Shown here in pieces: positions 51,421 through 61,000 of a DNA stretch of 64,000 nucleotides. Position numbers and translations under genes: made by a program. The stretch is from positions 1-64,000 of the forward strand of contig NZ_CANMFF010000016.1 of assembly GCF_947497005.1 (NCBI RefSeq), given 5' to 3'. This DNA comes from an uncultured Ruegeria sp. (lineage in GTDB: Bacteria > Pseudomonadota > Alphaproteobacteria > Rhodobacterales > Rhodobacteraceae). Within the stretch, counting starts at the first letter, position 1. The number at the start of each line of letters is the position of its first letter. Under the pieces are notes generated by a model. It worked only from the letters and a program-made list of their open reading frames with translations. It did not search any database and had not been told where the DNA came from.

Positions 51421-53538
51421 TTATGCGTATTTCGCCTGGATCTCGTCCGAGATGTTCTGCGGAACCGGATCGTAGTGGTCGAACTGCATGGTGAACTGGG
51501 CACGGCCCGACGACATCGAACGCAGAGTGTTGATGTAGCCGAACATGTTGGCCAGCGGAACGAACGCGTCGATCGCGATGGCGTTACCGCGGTTTTCCTG
51601 ACCGGAAACCTGTCCCCGACGTGATGTCAGGTCACCAATGATACCTCCGGTATACTCTTCCGGGGTAATCACTTCGACCTTCATGATCGGTTCAAGCAGT
51701 TTCGCACCAGCTTTGCGCATGCCTTCGCGCATACCCATACGAGCCGCGATTTCAAAGGCCAGAACCGAGGAGTCCACGTCGTGGTATTTACCTTCGATCA
51801 GGGCAACTTTGAAGTCGATCACAGGGAAGCCAGCCAGCGGACCGCTATCCATAACGGATCTGATACCTTTTTCGACACCCGGGATATATTCCTTGGGCAC
51901 CGAACCACCAACAACGCGAGATTCGAACGAATAGCCTTCGCCCGGCTCTGTCGGCGAGATGATCATCTTCACCTCGGCGAACTGACCCGAACCACCCGAC
52001 TGTTTCTTGTGGGTGTAAACGATCTCGGCTTCGTGACCGATGGTTTCGCGATAGGCCACCTGCGGCGCACCAATGTTCGCTTCAACCTTGAATTCACGCT
52101 TGAGACGGTCAATCAGGATGTCCAGGTGAAGTTCGCCCATACCCTTCATAATGGTCTGACCCGATTCCAGATCAGTTTCCACGCGGAAAGACGGGTCTTC
52201 GGCGGCCAAACGGCCCAGACCCTGGCTCATTTTCTCCTGGTCAGCCTTGGTTTTCGGCTCAACCGCAATCTCGATCACTGGATCAGGGAAGGTCATGGTT
52301 TCCAGAACCACCGGATCACCGGTCGAACACAGGGTGTCGCCCGTGGTGGTGTCTTTCAGACCTGCCAATGCGATAATGTCACCTGCGAATGCTTCCGTGA
52401 TTTCCTCACGATCATTCGAGTGCATCATCATCATCCGGCCGATACGCTCTTTCTTACCCTTGGTCGAGTTCAGAAGCGTGTCTCCTTTGGCCAGAGTACC
52501 CGAGTAGATGCGGGTAAAGGTCAGCGAACCAACAAAGGGGTCGTTCATGATTTTGAACGCCAGACCCGAGAACGCCATATCATCATCCGCACGGCGGGCG
52601 ATGTTACGGGTTTCTTCTTCGTCACCGGGTTTGAAGCCCATGTAATCAACAACGTCCAGCGGGCTGGGCAGATAGTCGATCACAGCGTTAAGCAGCGGCT
52701 GAACACCTTTGTTCTTGAACGCGGAACCGCCCAGAACCGGAACAAACGCGATTTCCAGAGTACCCTTGCGCAGCAGAGCGCGCAGGGTCGGAACGTCGGG
52801 CTCATTGCCTTCCAGGTATTCCATCATTGCGTCGTCGTCCATTTCGACGGCCGCTTCGACCATTTTACCGCGCCATTCGTCAGCCATGTCTTTCAGGCTG
52901 TCACGGATCGGTGCTTTGACCCAGCTTGCACCAAGGTCTTCACCCTGCCACAGCCATTCTTCCATGGTGACCAGATCGATCAGGCCTTCCAGCTCGGTTT
53001 CTGCGCCGATCGGGATACCAACCGGGACAGCACGTGCGCCGGTACGATCTTCGATCATTGCAACGCAGTTGAAGAAGTCCGCGCCGATCTTGTCCATCTT
53101 GTTGACGAACACCATACGCGGAACCTTGTAGCGGTCAGCCTGACGCCACACGGTTTCGGTCTGGGGCTCAACACCGGCGTTTGCGTCCAGAACGCAGACG
53201 GCACCGTCGAGAACCGCCAGCGAGCGTTCAACTTCGATGGTGAAGTCAACGTGGCCGGGGGTGTCGATGATGTTCAGGCGGTGCTTGGGCGAGTCAGCGG
53301 TTTCACCGTCTTCGGTGCGTTCCCAGAAAGTGGTGGTCGCAGCCGAGGTGATGGTGATGCCGCGTTCCTGCTCCTGCTCCATCCAGTCCATGGTGGCTGC
53401 ACCATCGTGCACCTCACCAATGTTGTGGGATTTGCCGGTGTAATACAGGATACGCTCTGAGCAGGTGGTTTTACCTGCATCGATATGCGCCATGATACCG
53501 AAGTTACGGTAATGGTTGAGTGTATATTCGCGTGCCAT
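51421..53538 (-). CDS. fusA: Elongation factor G
   Basis: A 705-residue translocase GTPase. The G domain has AHIDAGKTT, DTPGHVDF and NKMDKIGADF; domains II to V follow with EVEALI-type strands and a normal C terminus. It drives tRNA-mRNA translocation and ribosome recycling. It lies 57 bp upstream of tuf and 18 bp after rpsG. Confidence 0.98.
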   Translation of the reverse strand: MAREYTLNHYRNFGIMAHIDAGKTTCSERILYYTGKSHNIGEVHDGAATMDWMEQEQERGITITSAATTTFWERTEDGETADSPKHRLNIIDTPGHVDFTIEVERSLAVLDGAVCVLDANAGVEPQTETVWRQADRYKVPRMVFVNKMDKIGADFFNCVAMIEDRTGARAVPVGIPIGAETELEGLIDLVTMEEWLWQGEDLGASWVKAPIRDSLKDMADEWRGKMVEAAVEMDDDAMMEYLEGNEPDVPTLRALLRKGTLEIAFVPVLGGSAFKNKGVQPLLNAVIDYLPSPLDVVDYMGFKPGDEEETRNIARRADDDMAFSGLAFKIMNDPFVGSLTFTRIYSGTLAKGDTLLNSTKGKKERIGRMMMMHSNDREEITEAFAGDIIALAGLKDTTTGDTLCSTGDPVVLETMTFPDPVIEIAVEPKTKADQEKMSQGLGRLAAEDPSFRVETDLESGQTIMKGMGELHLDILIDRLKREFKVEANIGAPQVAYRETIGHEAEIVYTHKKQSGGSGQFAEVKMIISPTEPGEGYSFESRVVGGSVPKEYIPGVEKGIRSVMDSGPLAGFPVIDFKVALIEGKYHDVDSSVLAFEIAARMGMREGMRKAGAKLLEPIMKVEVITPEEYTGGIIGDLTSRRGQVSGQENRGNAIAIDAFVPLANMFGYINTLRSMSSGRAQFTMQFDHYDPVPQNISDEIQAKYA

Positions 53539-53556
53539 TTTGATAAGCCTCTGGAA

Positions 53557-54027
53557 TTACCAACGGTAGTGGCTGAAGGCTTTGTTCGCCTCGGCCATCT
53601 TGTGGGTGTCTTCGCGCTTTTTAACGGCGGTACCACGGGACTGTACGGCGTCCAGCAGCTCGCCCGCAAGGCGCTCTTCCATGGTGTTTTCATTACGGCC
53701 ACGCGCAGCAGTGATCAGCCAGCGGATGGCCAGTGCTTCGCGGCGCTCGGGGCGCACTTCGACCGGGACCTGATAGGTTGCACCACCAACCCGGCGCGAG
53801 CGAACCTCGACCGACGGTTTGATGTTGTCGAGCGCTTCGTGGAACACTTCGACAGGTGCGCGCTTGATCTTGCCTTCAACACGGTCAAAGGCGTTGTAGA
53901 CGATGCGCTCTGCAACCGACTTCTTACCGTCGATCATCAGGTTGTTCATGAATTTGGTCAGTACCTTGTCGCCAAATTTGGCGTCAGGCAGGACTTCGCG
54001 TTTTTCGGCGGCGTGACGACGTGACAT
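53557..54027 (-). CDS. rpsG: 30S ribosomal protein S7
   Basis: A 156-residue protein starting MSRRHAAEKREVLPDAKFGD with the RRVGGATYQVPVEVRPERRE motif. S7 nucleates assembly of the small-subunit head and, in E. coli, represses the str operon. It begins 15 bp after rpsL. Confidence 0.98.
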   Translation of the reverse strand: MSRRHAAEKREVLPDAKFGDKVLTKFMNNLMIDGKKSVAERIVYNAFDRVEGKIKRAPVEVFHEALDNIKPSVEVRSRRVGGATYQVPVEVRPERREALAIRWLITAARGRNENTMEERLAGELLDAVQSRGTAVKKREDTHKMAEANKAFSHYRW

Positions 54028-54042
54028 ATCAGCCTCTCCTTC

Positions 54043-54414
54043 TTACTTGGGACGCTTCGCGCCGTATTTCGAACGACGTTGCTTACGATCTTTGACGCCC
54101 TGAGTATCCAGAACACCGCGCAGGATGTGGTAACGCACACCGGGAAGGTCTTTTACACGACCGCCACGGATCAGAACAACCGAGTGTTCCTGAAGGTTGT
54201 GGCTTTCACCCGGGATGTACGAGATCACCTCGAACCCGTTGGTCAGGCGCACTTTGGCAACCTTACGCATAGCCGAGTTCGGCTTTTTTGGTGTGGTGGT
54301 GTACACGCGGGTGCAGACGCCGCGCTTCTGCGGGCACTGCTCCAGGTGCATGGACTTCGAGCGTTTTATTTTAGGCTGCCGCGGCTTGCGGATCAGCTGT
54401 TGAATAGTTGGCAT
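54043..54414 (-). CDS. rpsL: 30S ribosomal protein S12
   Basis: A 123-residue protein, MPTIQQLIRKPRQPKIKRSK at the start, with TPKKPNSAMRKVAKVRLTNG. The streptomycin-related residues Lys in TPKKPNS and in GRVKDLPGVRY are present as in sensitive proteins. ATG 54414 gives the family start; the open frame continues upstream to 54504 without resemblance. First gene of the str operon. Confidence 0.98.
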   Translation of the reverse strand: MPTIQQLIRKPRQPKIKRSKSMHLEQCPQKRGVCTRVYTTTPKKPNSAMRKVAKVRLTNGFEVISYIPGESHNLQEHSVVLIRGGRVKDLPGVRYHILRGVLDTQGVKDRKQRRSKYGAKRPK

Positions 54415-54641
54415 TCCGGTTCTTTCCCCGTTTTGCAACACACATGACATGCACGCGCGTTGCGTGCGGCTAAATTCGCTGCGCTTATGCGTCCACAAGC
54501 GCAAAACCCACGAGCGTTCCCATTCCGAGGTGAACGTCGCGGTTGTTTCTCAGAGGGCGCGAACTTCAAAATTGTTCGGGCCTTGACCAGTTCATTACTG
54601 GAATCGGCTACGGGGCGGCCCCCGGCACCGAGATCACGCGC

Positions 54642-54670
54642 GTAATAGGGGGTTGCGGACCGAGTGTCAA
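54642..54670 (-). promoter_or_regulatory. str operon (rpsL) promoter
   Basis: On the minus strand a perfect TTGACA (54670-54665), 17 bp, TATTAC (54647-54642). The start would be near 54635, giving a leader of about 220 nt. The rest of 54415-54809 holds no gene. Confidence 0.82.
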
Positions 54671-54764
54671 CAGCACTATGCCGAACACCCTTGGCGGATA
54701 TACACAGACACGTCGGGCAGAATGCCCTGCGTCAAGCCAGTACAACACCCGTTGCGACGCAAAC

Positions 54765-54833
54765 GCGGCACAGGCATAGTCGCGCGGGATACCAGCCGAT
54801 GGATAAACTATGCAAGTAATTGGCCTGTGCCGC
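54765..54833. repeat. Inverted repeat spanning the first glycosyltransferase start
   Basis: GCGGCACAGGC (54765-54775) is the exact reverse complement of GCCTGTGCCGC (54823-54833), with further ATAG/CTAT pairing inside. The right arm lies in codons 5-8 of the glycosyltransferase gene and is followed by TTTT. Confidence 0.55.
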
Positions 54834-55616
54834 TTTTCCTATCCCGCCATAGGCGGTTTCCAGGCCGGATATGAAACTATCGAAAATCGCCGGCAATTTC
54901 TATACGCACCCGACAGGCTGGAAGAGCGGTTTCGCCTGTTCGAAGCCATTACGCTGCCCTGCGTTCGCGCCCAGACAGATGGGGATTTTGAACTTTTGGT
55001 TCTGACCGGAACCTGCCTGCCGAAGTCCTGCGCAGATCGTCTGCATGATCTGACCGCAGGGATCAAACAAATCCGTATCATCAAAAAGGAACCAGCTGAT
55101 CATAAACAGATCATGCGAGAGGTTTTGAACTCCGCCCGAACTGATCCAAATCAGCCTTGCCTTCAATTCCGGCATGACGACGATGACGCAGTATCTGTCG
55201 ATTTTATCGAAGGGCTGCGTTCTGCTGTTCAGGACAACGCAGGGCTGATTCAGAAGAGCGAGTCTGTCGCGATAGATTTTAATCGCGGGTACATTGCCCG
55301 GTGCGATGCGCAAGGTATTCATGCGGCGCAGGTCTACAGGTCGCTGCTGGGTGTCGGGCTGGGTATGATTGTTCAGGGCGGCAGTACACGGACTATATTT
55401 GATCGCCTGCACAACAGATTGGCCAGGTTCATGCCCATGATCAATTACCCTGACGCACCGATGTGGGTCCGCACGCTGAACGGATTCAACGATTCCGATC
55501 ACGCGCAAAACGACACCACCGAACTCCTGCCTCTCACAGCCGAGTTGGATTACGAATTTCAGGTGCGATTCTCTATTGATCCGGATGAAATCAAAGCGGT
55601 GTATGCAACCAAATGA
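54810..55616 (+). CDS. Putative rhamnosyltransferase-family glycosyltransferase, copy 1
   Basis: A 268-residue protein resembling the putative rhamnosyl transferase family. It begins MQVIGLCRFSYPAIGGFQAG, has an acidic cluster LQFRHDDDDAVSVDFIEGL near residue 115-135 that could bind a metal-nucleotide sugar, and NYPDAPMWVRTLNGFNDSD near the end. The acceptor is unknown; surface polysaccharide is the likeliest. It forms a tandem pair with the next gene, 15 bp downstream, and is inserted between rpoC and rpsL, which are adjacent in many relatives. Confidence 0.75.
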   Translation: MQVIGLCRFSYPAIGGFQAGYETIENRRQFLYAPDRLEERFRLFEAITLPCVRAQTDGDFELLVLTGTCLPKSCADRLHDLTAGIKQIRIIKKEPADHKQIMREVLNSARTDPNQPCLQFRHDDDDAVSVDFIEGLRSAVQDNAGLIQKSESVAIDFNRGYIARCDAQGIHAAQVYRSLLGVGLGMIVQGGSTRTIFDRLHNRLARFMPMINYPDAPMWVRTLNGFNDSDHAQNDTTELLPLTAELDYEFQVRFSIDPDEIKAVYATK

Positions 55617-55631
55617 TCCGGAGTTGAAAAG

Positions 55632-56438
55632 ATGCAGGTCATTGGTCTTTGCCGTTTTTCATATCCCGCAATTGGGGGATTTCAGACAACCCATGAATCC
55701 GTCGGAGAAAGACGGCAATTCTTGTACCAACCGGACAGGCTGGAAGAGCGGTTTCGCCTGTTCGAAACCATCGCACTGCCCGGATTCAGAAAACAATCCG
55801 ACGAAGATTTCCTATTGGTGATTGTGGTCGGTGAATGCCTGCCCAAACCGGCATTTGATCGTCTGCATGATCTGACATCCAACCTAATGCAGGTGCGCAT
55901 TGTCGCGCAACCACCGGGACGACACCGAAAAGTCATGCAAGAGGTCCTGAATTCAGCACGGGCCGACCTGAACCAGCCATGCCTGCAATTTCGCCATGAC
56001 GATGATGACGCCGTATCCGTGAATTTCGTCGAACGGTTGCGGGGTTGCGTCCGGGATTGCGCCGATCTGTTTCAGAACCGCGCCTTGGTTGCCGTGGATT
56101 TCAATTGCGGCTACTTCGCCCGGGCTAGTACCGATGGCATTCAGGCCGCGCGCGTGCATCGCCCTTTGATGACGGCCGGGCTTGGGATGTATGTGCGGGG
56201 GGGCGAGCAAAAGTCGATCATGAACTTTACCCACAACAGGATCAACCGAGCGATGCCAGTCGTCACCCGACCGGACACGCCGATGTGGGTGCGGGGCCTG
56301 AACCGCTTCAATGATTCACCGCGCACCAGAAACACCAATGTCGAACTAAACCCTCTTACCCCTCAGCAGAAGGCCGAATTCCTGTCTCAATTCGCTATCG
56401 ACCATGACATCGTCACACGGGTTCACGCCGCGCCCTGA
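55632..56438 (+). CDS. Putative rhamnosyltransferase-family glycosyltransferase, copy 2
   Basis: Also 268 residues and clearly a paralogue of the preceding gene: MQVIGLCRFSYPAIGGFQTT at the start, LQFRHDDDDAVSVNFVERL in the middle and RPDTPMWVRGLNRFNDSPR near the end. A stretch of over 30 bp around the DRLEERFRLFE codons is identical in DNA between the two copies. Its last 16 bp overlap the 3' end of the convergent DMT transporter gene. Differences elsewhere suggest the copies have begun to specialise. Confidence 0.75.
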   Translation: MQVIGLCRFSYPAIGGFQTTHESVGERRQFLYQPDRLEERFRLFETIALPGFRKQSDEDFLLVIVVGECLPKPAFDRLHDLTSNLMQVRIVAQPPGRHRKVMQEVLNSARADLNQPCLQFRHDDDDAVSVNFVERLRGCVRDCADLFQNRALVAVDFNCGYFARASTDGIQAARVHRPLMTAGLGMYVRGGEQKSIMNFTHNRINRAMPVVTRPDTPMWVRGLNRFNDSPRTRNTNVELNPLTPQQKAEFLSQFAIDHDIVTRVHAAP

Positions 56439-57292
56439 CGAACGCGTTCCCGGAGCAATGTGAATAACCCTGCTCCCACAATCAGGAGAACACCCAGCAT
56501 CGTCACAGTGTCCGGCCATTCGTCAAACACGACCCAACCCAACCCGAGCGCCCAGATCAGGCTGGAATACCGGAACGGTGCGACAAACCCAACGTCGCCC
56601 TGACGCATGACCATGACACTGAACAAATAGCCCAGCAGCACAAACACAGCTGCCGCCGCAACCAGCGGCCCAGCCATGGCCGAGACCGGAACCCAACCTT
56701 CAAATACCGAAGCAATCGCCGCTGCCCCTGCGATGGACGCTGACGTCGCAAGGGTGACAACCATTGACGGCACATTGGCCGACATATGTCGGGTGATAAG
56801 ATCCCGAACCGTTATCGAAGCCACAGCAATCAGCGCATATATGGAATACAGGCTGAACCCGTCAGGTCCGGGCCTGACGATCAGCAGCATACCTACGAAG
56901 CCTATGGCTATTGCGATTGCGCGTCGCCAACCAACCTGTTCCGAAAAGCACAATGCCGCACCCAACGTCACCGTGAGAGGCAATGCCTGAAGAATGGCCG
57001 TGACATTGGCAAGCGGCATGTTCTTGAGCGCTGTCAGAAAAAAGAATGTTACCGACAACTCGGCAAGGCAGCGCAATGCAATCAGCCATTTGTCGCGGCG
57101 CGAAAAATTCAGATGTAACGTTCCCAAAGACCTGGCAAGGATATAGATCAGAAAAACTGCCAATATCCCCCGCATAGCCACCAACTGAAACAAAGGCAGT
57201 TCCTGCAGGGCAACCTTTACCAACGTGTCGTTCAGGGTAAACGCCGCCATGCTGCCCATCATCAGCAGGGCGCCTGTTGTGTTTGGGGTCAT
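56423..57292 (-). CDS. DMT-superfamily (EamA) transporter
   Basis: A 289-residue membrane protein with ten predicted helices arranged as two EamA repeats. The first repeat includes MGSMAAFTLNDTLVKVALQE and NMPLANVTAILQALPLTVTLGA in part; the second has VGFVAPFRYSSLIWALGLGW. Family members export amino acids and other metabolites; the substrate is unknown. It converges on and overlaps the second glycosyltransferase gene by 16 bp. Confidence 0.88.
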   Translation of the reverse strand: MTPNTTGALLMMGSMAAFTLNDTLVKVALQELPLFQLVAMRGILAVFLIYILARSLGTLHLNFSRRDKWLIALRCLAELSVTFFFLTALKNMPLANVTAILQALPLTVTLGAALCFSEQVGWRRAIAIAIGFVGMLLIVRPGPDGFSLYSIYALIAVASITVRDLITRHMSANVPSMVVTLATSASIAGAAAIASVFEGWVPVSAMAGPLVAAAAVFVLLGYLFSVMVMRQGDVGFVAPFRYSSLIWALGLGWVVFDEWPDTVTMLGVLLIVGAGLFTLLRERVRQGAA

Positions 57293-57382
57293 ACTGCGTC
57301 AGGCTCCGGGGCTGGAAAATGCCCCGCATTGGCCAAGGACTCGGGTTGGATGTCAATATCGCCTGGACCGATTACCTGACCG

Positions 57383-57865
57383 TCAACCAAATGGAAGGAT
57401 GGTGCCAAACAGATTCAGACTGGAGGGTTCAGTCGTGTCTTTGACAAAATCCACCCAGTCTTCTCCGTATATATGTTCGAAAACCACCGGGTATTTCCAC
57501 ACGAGATTATGAAAGGTGAAAGTTGTCACCAACGCGCCAACCGTAAGTGCCCCGGCGAACTCGCGCAGTTTACCTTTCAAAAACATCATCACCATTATAC
57601 AGGCCCCGCCTGCAAGCCCGAGACTGACGAAGTCCTGCGTATCAACCTGGCTATGCACCGGAATTCCAACCGATTGATATTGAATGAAACGGGTCAGGAA
57701 AACCGCCATAACCCCCAGTAAAAAAGCCCCCAGAAACGCAGTGGGATAACCCAGGCGCTGCCAGATACTATCGCTTCTGGACGGGGGCACCTTGCTTGCG
57801 TTTTCTTGCGAGCGCTGTTTGATCCGCGCCACACGGTCTTCAAAAGAATTGTTTTCGGTGCCCAT
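57383..57865 (-). CDS. Hypothetical three-span membrane protein
   Basis: A 160-residue protein. A charged N terminus (MGTENNSFEDRVARIKQRSQ) precedes three membrane segments, near residues 40-60, 80-96 and 104-122. The C-terminal tail ends SLNLFGTILPFG. I do not recognise a family. It lies between the DMT transporter and the rpoC terminator on the same strand as both. Confidence 0.7.
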   Translation of the reverse strand: MGTENNSFEDRVARIKQRSQENASKVPPSRSDSIWQRLGYPTAFLGAFLLGVMAVFLTRFIQYQSVGIPVHSQVDTQDFVSLGLAGGACIMVMMFLKGKLREFAGALTVGALVTTFTFHNLVWKYPVVFEHIYGEDWVDFVKDTTEPSSLNLFGTILPFG

Positions 57866-57997
57866 GGGTCAGCTCAGAACTATCTGTAAATCACATTACA
57901 GGGCTAAACCACAGATTGTAGAACCACAAGCAGCGGACACCCGGGCCAAAGAAAACGTTCAGACAAATCAGATCAAAATGCTGTGCCCTTCAGCGTC

Positions 57998-58029
57998 AAA
58001 AAAAGGCCCCGCGATTTCGCAGGGCCTTT
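57998..58029 (-). terminator. rpoBC operon terminator
   Basis: AAAGGCCC and GCGA pair with CGC and GGGCCTTT around a TTT loop. On the minus strand seven T follow. It ends transcription 20 bp past rpoC. Confidence 0.92.
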
Positions 58030-58050
58030 CTTAATTCGATACGACGAAGC

Positions 58051-61000
58051 TTACTCCCGGCTTTCCGGTGTTTCCACCAGAACGTCCAGTTCATCTCCGA
58101 CCAGATCGTCATCCATAATCGGCGCAGCCAAGGCAGCGGCCGCTTCGGCCTCTTCCCGGCGGGCTTCGATGACCACGTTGTCACGCGACTGGGCGACACG
58201 CTGTACGCTCTGAGTAGCCCCACCCGTACCGGCAGGGATCAGACGACCGACAATGACGTTCTCTTTCAGGCCAACCAGCTTGTCCTTCTTGCCCTGAACC
58301 GAAGCCTCGGTCAGAACGCGGGTGGTTTCCTGGAACGACGCCGCCGAGATGAACGAACGCGTCTGCAGCGAAGCTTTGGTGATCCCCAGCAGGATCGGTT
58401 CGCCCTGAGCCAGACGACCGCCACGGGCCAACGTCTTCTCGTTGGCCGCGTCGAACTCCTGCTTGTCGACATGTTCGCCTTTCAGCAGGGTGGTGTCGCC
58501 TGAATCCAGGATCTCCCACTTCTGCAGCATCTGGCGCACGATCACCTCGATGTGCTTGTCGTTGATCTTCACGCCCTGCAGACGATAAACATCCTGCACC
58601 TCGTCGATCATGTAATCCGCCAGCGCTTCGACACCCATGATGGACAGGATGTCATGCGGAGCTGGGTTACCGTCCATCAGGTATTCGCCCTTCTGGATAA
58701 AGTCGCCTTCCGCGACCGGGATATGTTTGCCCTTGGGCACCATATACTCGATCGTTTCCATAGACTCGTCCGCCGGTTCGATGCTGATGCGACGCTTGTT
58801 CTTGTAGTCGCGGCCAAAGCGCACGTAACCATCGGCTTCTGCGATGATCGCGTGATCCTTCGGACGACGGGCTTCGAACAGTTCGGCCACACGCGGCAAA
58901 CCACCGGTGATGTCCTTGGTTTTGGCGCCTTCACGCGGGATACGCGCAACAACTTCACCGGCCTCGATCTGCTGACCATCTTCGATCGACAGAATCGCAT
59001 CCACAGACATCGGATAGTGAACCGGGTTGCCCGCATCGTTACGGACCGGCTCGCCATCTTCGCCAACCAGAATGATCTCGGGCTTGAGGTCGCTGCCTTT
59101 GGGGGCCGCGCGCCAGTCGATCACGATTTTCTGGGTCATGCCGGTCGCATCATCGGTCTCGTCCCGGACAGCGATGCCCGAAACCAGATCAACGTATTTT
59201 GCAGTACCGGCTTTCTCGGCGATGATCGGCAGAGTGTAGGGGTCCCATTCGTACAGCTTGTCACCGCGAGCAACCTTGGCACCATCCTTGACGAACAGCT
59301 TGGAGCCGTAGCCCAGCTTGTGGCTGGCACGTTCCTCGCCGTGTTCGTCCTTGATCACCAGCTTCATGTTCCGACCCATCACCAGGATTTCACCTGCGGA
59401 ATTGGCCAGAACCTGCGGGTTCTCGAACGAAACCACACCGTCTTGGCTGGCCTCCTGGAATGACTGTTGACCACCTTGGGCAACACCACCGATGTGGAAG
59501 GTCCGCATCGTCAGCTGCGTACCGGGCTCACCGATGGATTGCGCGGCGATGATGCCAACAGCTTCACCGGTGTTGACCTGTGTACCGCGCGCAAGGTCAC
59601 GACCATAGCAGGTGGCACAGACCCCCTCTTCCGACTCACAGGTCAGTGGCGAGCGGATGCGCATGGATGCAACTGCGGCCTCATCAATGATGTCTGCCAT
59701 GCGCTCGTCGATGAGTTGACCAGCAGCAACCAGCACCTCATCCGTGCCCGGACGAAGAACATCGTCTGCCGATACACGGCCCAGCACACGTTCGGCCAGC
59801 GAGGCAACAACCTCGCCATCGTTCACGGCAGCTTCTGCGGTGATAGCACGCTCGGTGCCACAATCGATCTCGCGAACGATGCAGTCCTGTGCGACGTCAA
59901 CCAGACGGCGAGTCAGGTAACCCGAGTTCGCCGTTTTCAGAGCCGTATCCGACAGGCCCTTACGGGCACCGTGGGTCGAGTTAAAGTACTCGAGAACGGT
60001 CAGACCTTCTTTAAAGTTGGAAATGATCGGCGTTTCAATGATGTCACCGTTCGGCTTGGCCATCAGGCCACGCATACCGCCCAGCTGCTTCATCTGAGTG
60101 ACCGAGCCACGCGCACCGGAGTGGGCCATCATGTAGACCGAGTTCGGCTCCTGCTCGGATCCGTCCGCAGCCCGATCCGAGGATGAGATCGTGCTCATCA
60201 TCGCCTCAGTCACGCGATCGTTACACTTCGACCAGGCATCGACAACTTTGTTGTACTTTTCGCCCTGAGTGATCAGACCGTCCATGTACTGCTGTTCAAA
60301 GTCCTTCACCTGACTGCGGGTTTCATCAACGATGCCCCACTTGTCGTTCGGGATGACCATGTCGTCCTTACCGAACGAGATACCGGCTTTAAACGCTTCT
60401 TTGAAGCCCATCGACATGATCTGGTCACAGAAGATAACCGACTCTTTCTGACCGCAATAGCGGTAGACGGTGTCGATCACCTGCTGCACTTCTTTTTTCC
60501 GCAGCAGACGGTTGACCAGCTCGAACGGCGCTTTGTTGTTCATAGGCAGCAAGGCACCCAAACGCAGACGGCCCGGAGTGGTCTCGTAACGCTTCTGAAC
60601 TTCGTTGCCTTCCTCGTCGATCTGGGTGACCCGCGCGGTGATCTTGGTGTGCAGATGTACCTCGCCCGAATCCAGCGCGTGCTGAACTTCGTCGATAGAA
60701 CCGAACACCTTGCCTTCACCCGACATGCCTTCGCGTTCCAGTGTCACATAGTACAGACCCAGGATCATATCCTGCGAAGGAACGATGATCGGCGCGCCAT
60801 TTGCAGGCGACAGAACGTTATTCGTCGACATCATCAGAACACGCGCTTCCAGCTGGGCCTCAAGGCTCAGCGGGACGTGCACGGCCATCTGATCCCCGTC
60901 GAAGTCGGCGTTAAAGGCCGAACAGACCAGCGGGTGCAGCTGGATGGCTTTGCCTTCGATCAGGACCGGCTCGAACGCCTGAATGCCAAGACGGTGCAGC

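Noticed and set aside
51781..53460. Plus-strand open frame of 559 codons antisense to fusA
   Set aside because: It lies wholly inside fusA, its product is low-complexity and unlike any family, and it results from the GC-biased codon use of fusA.
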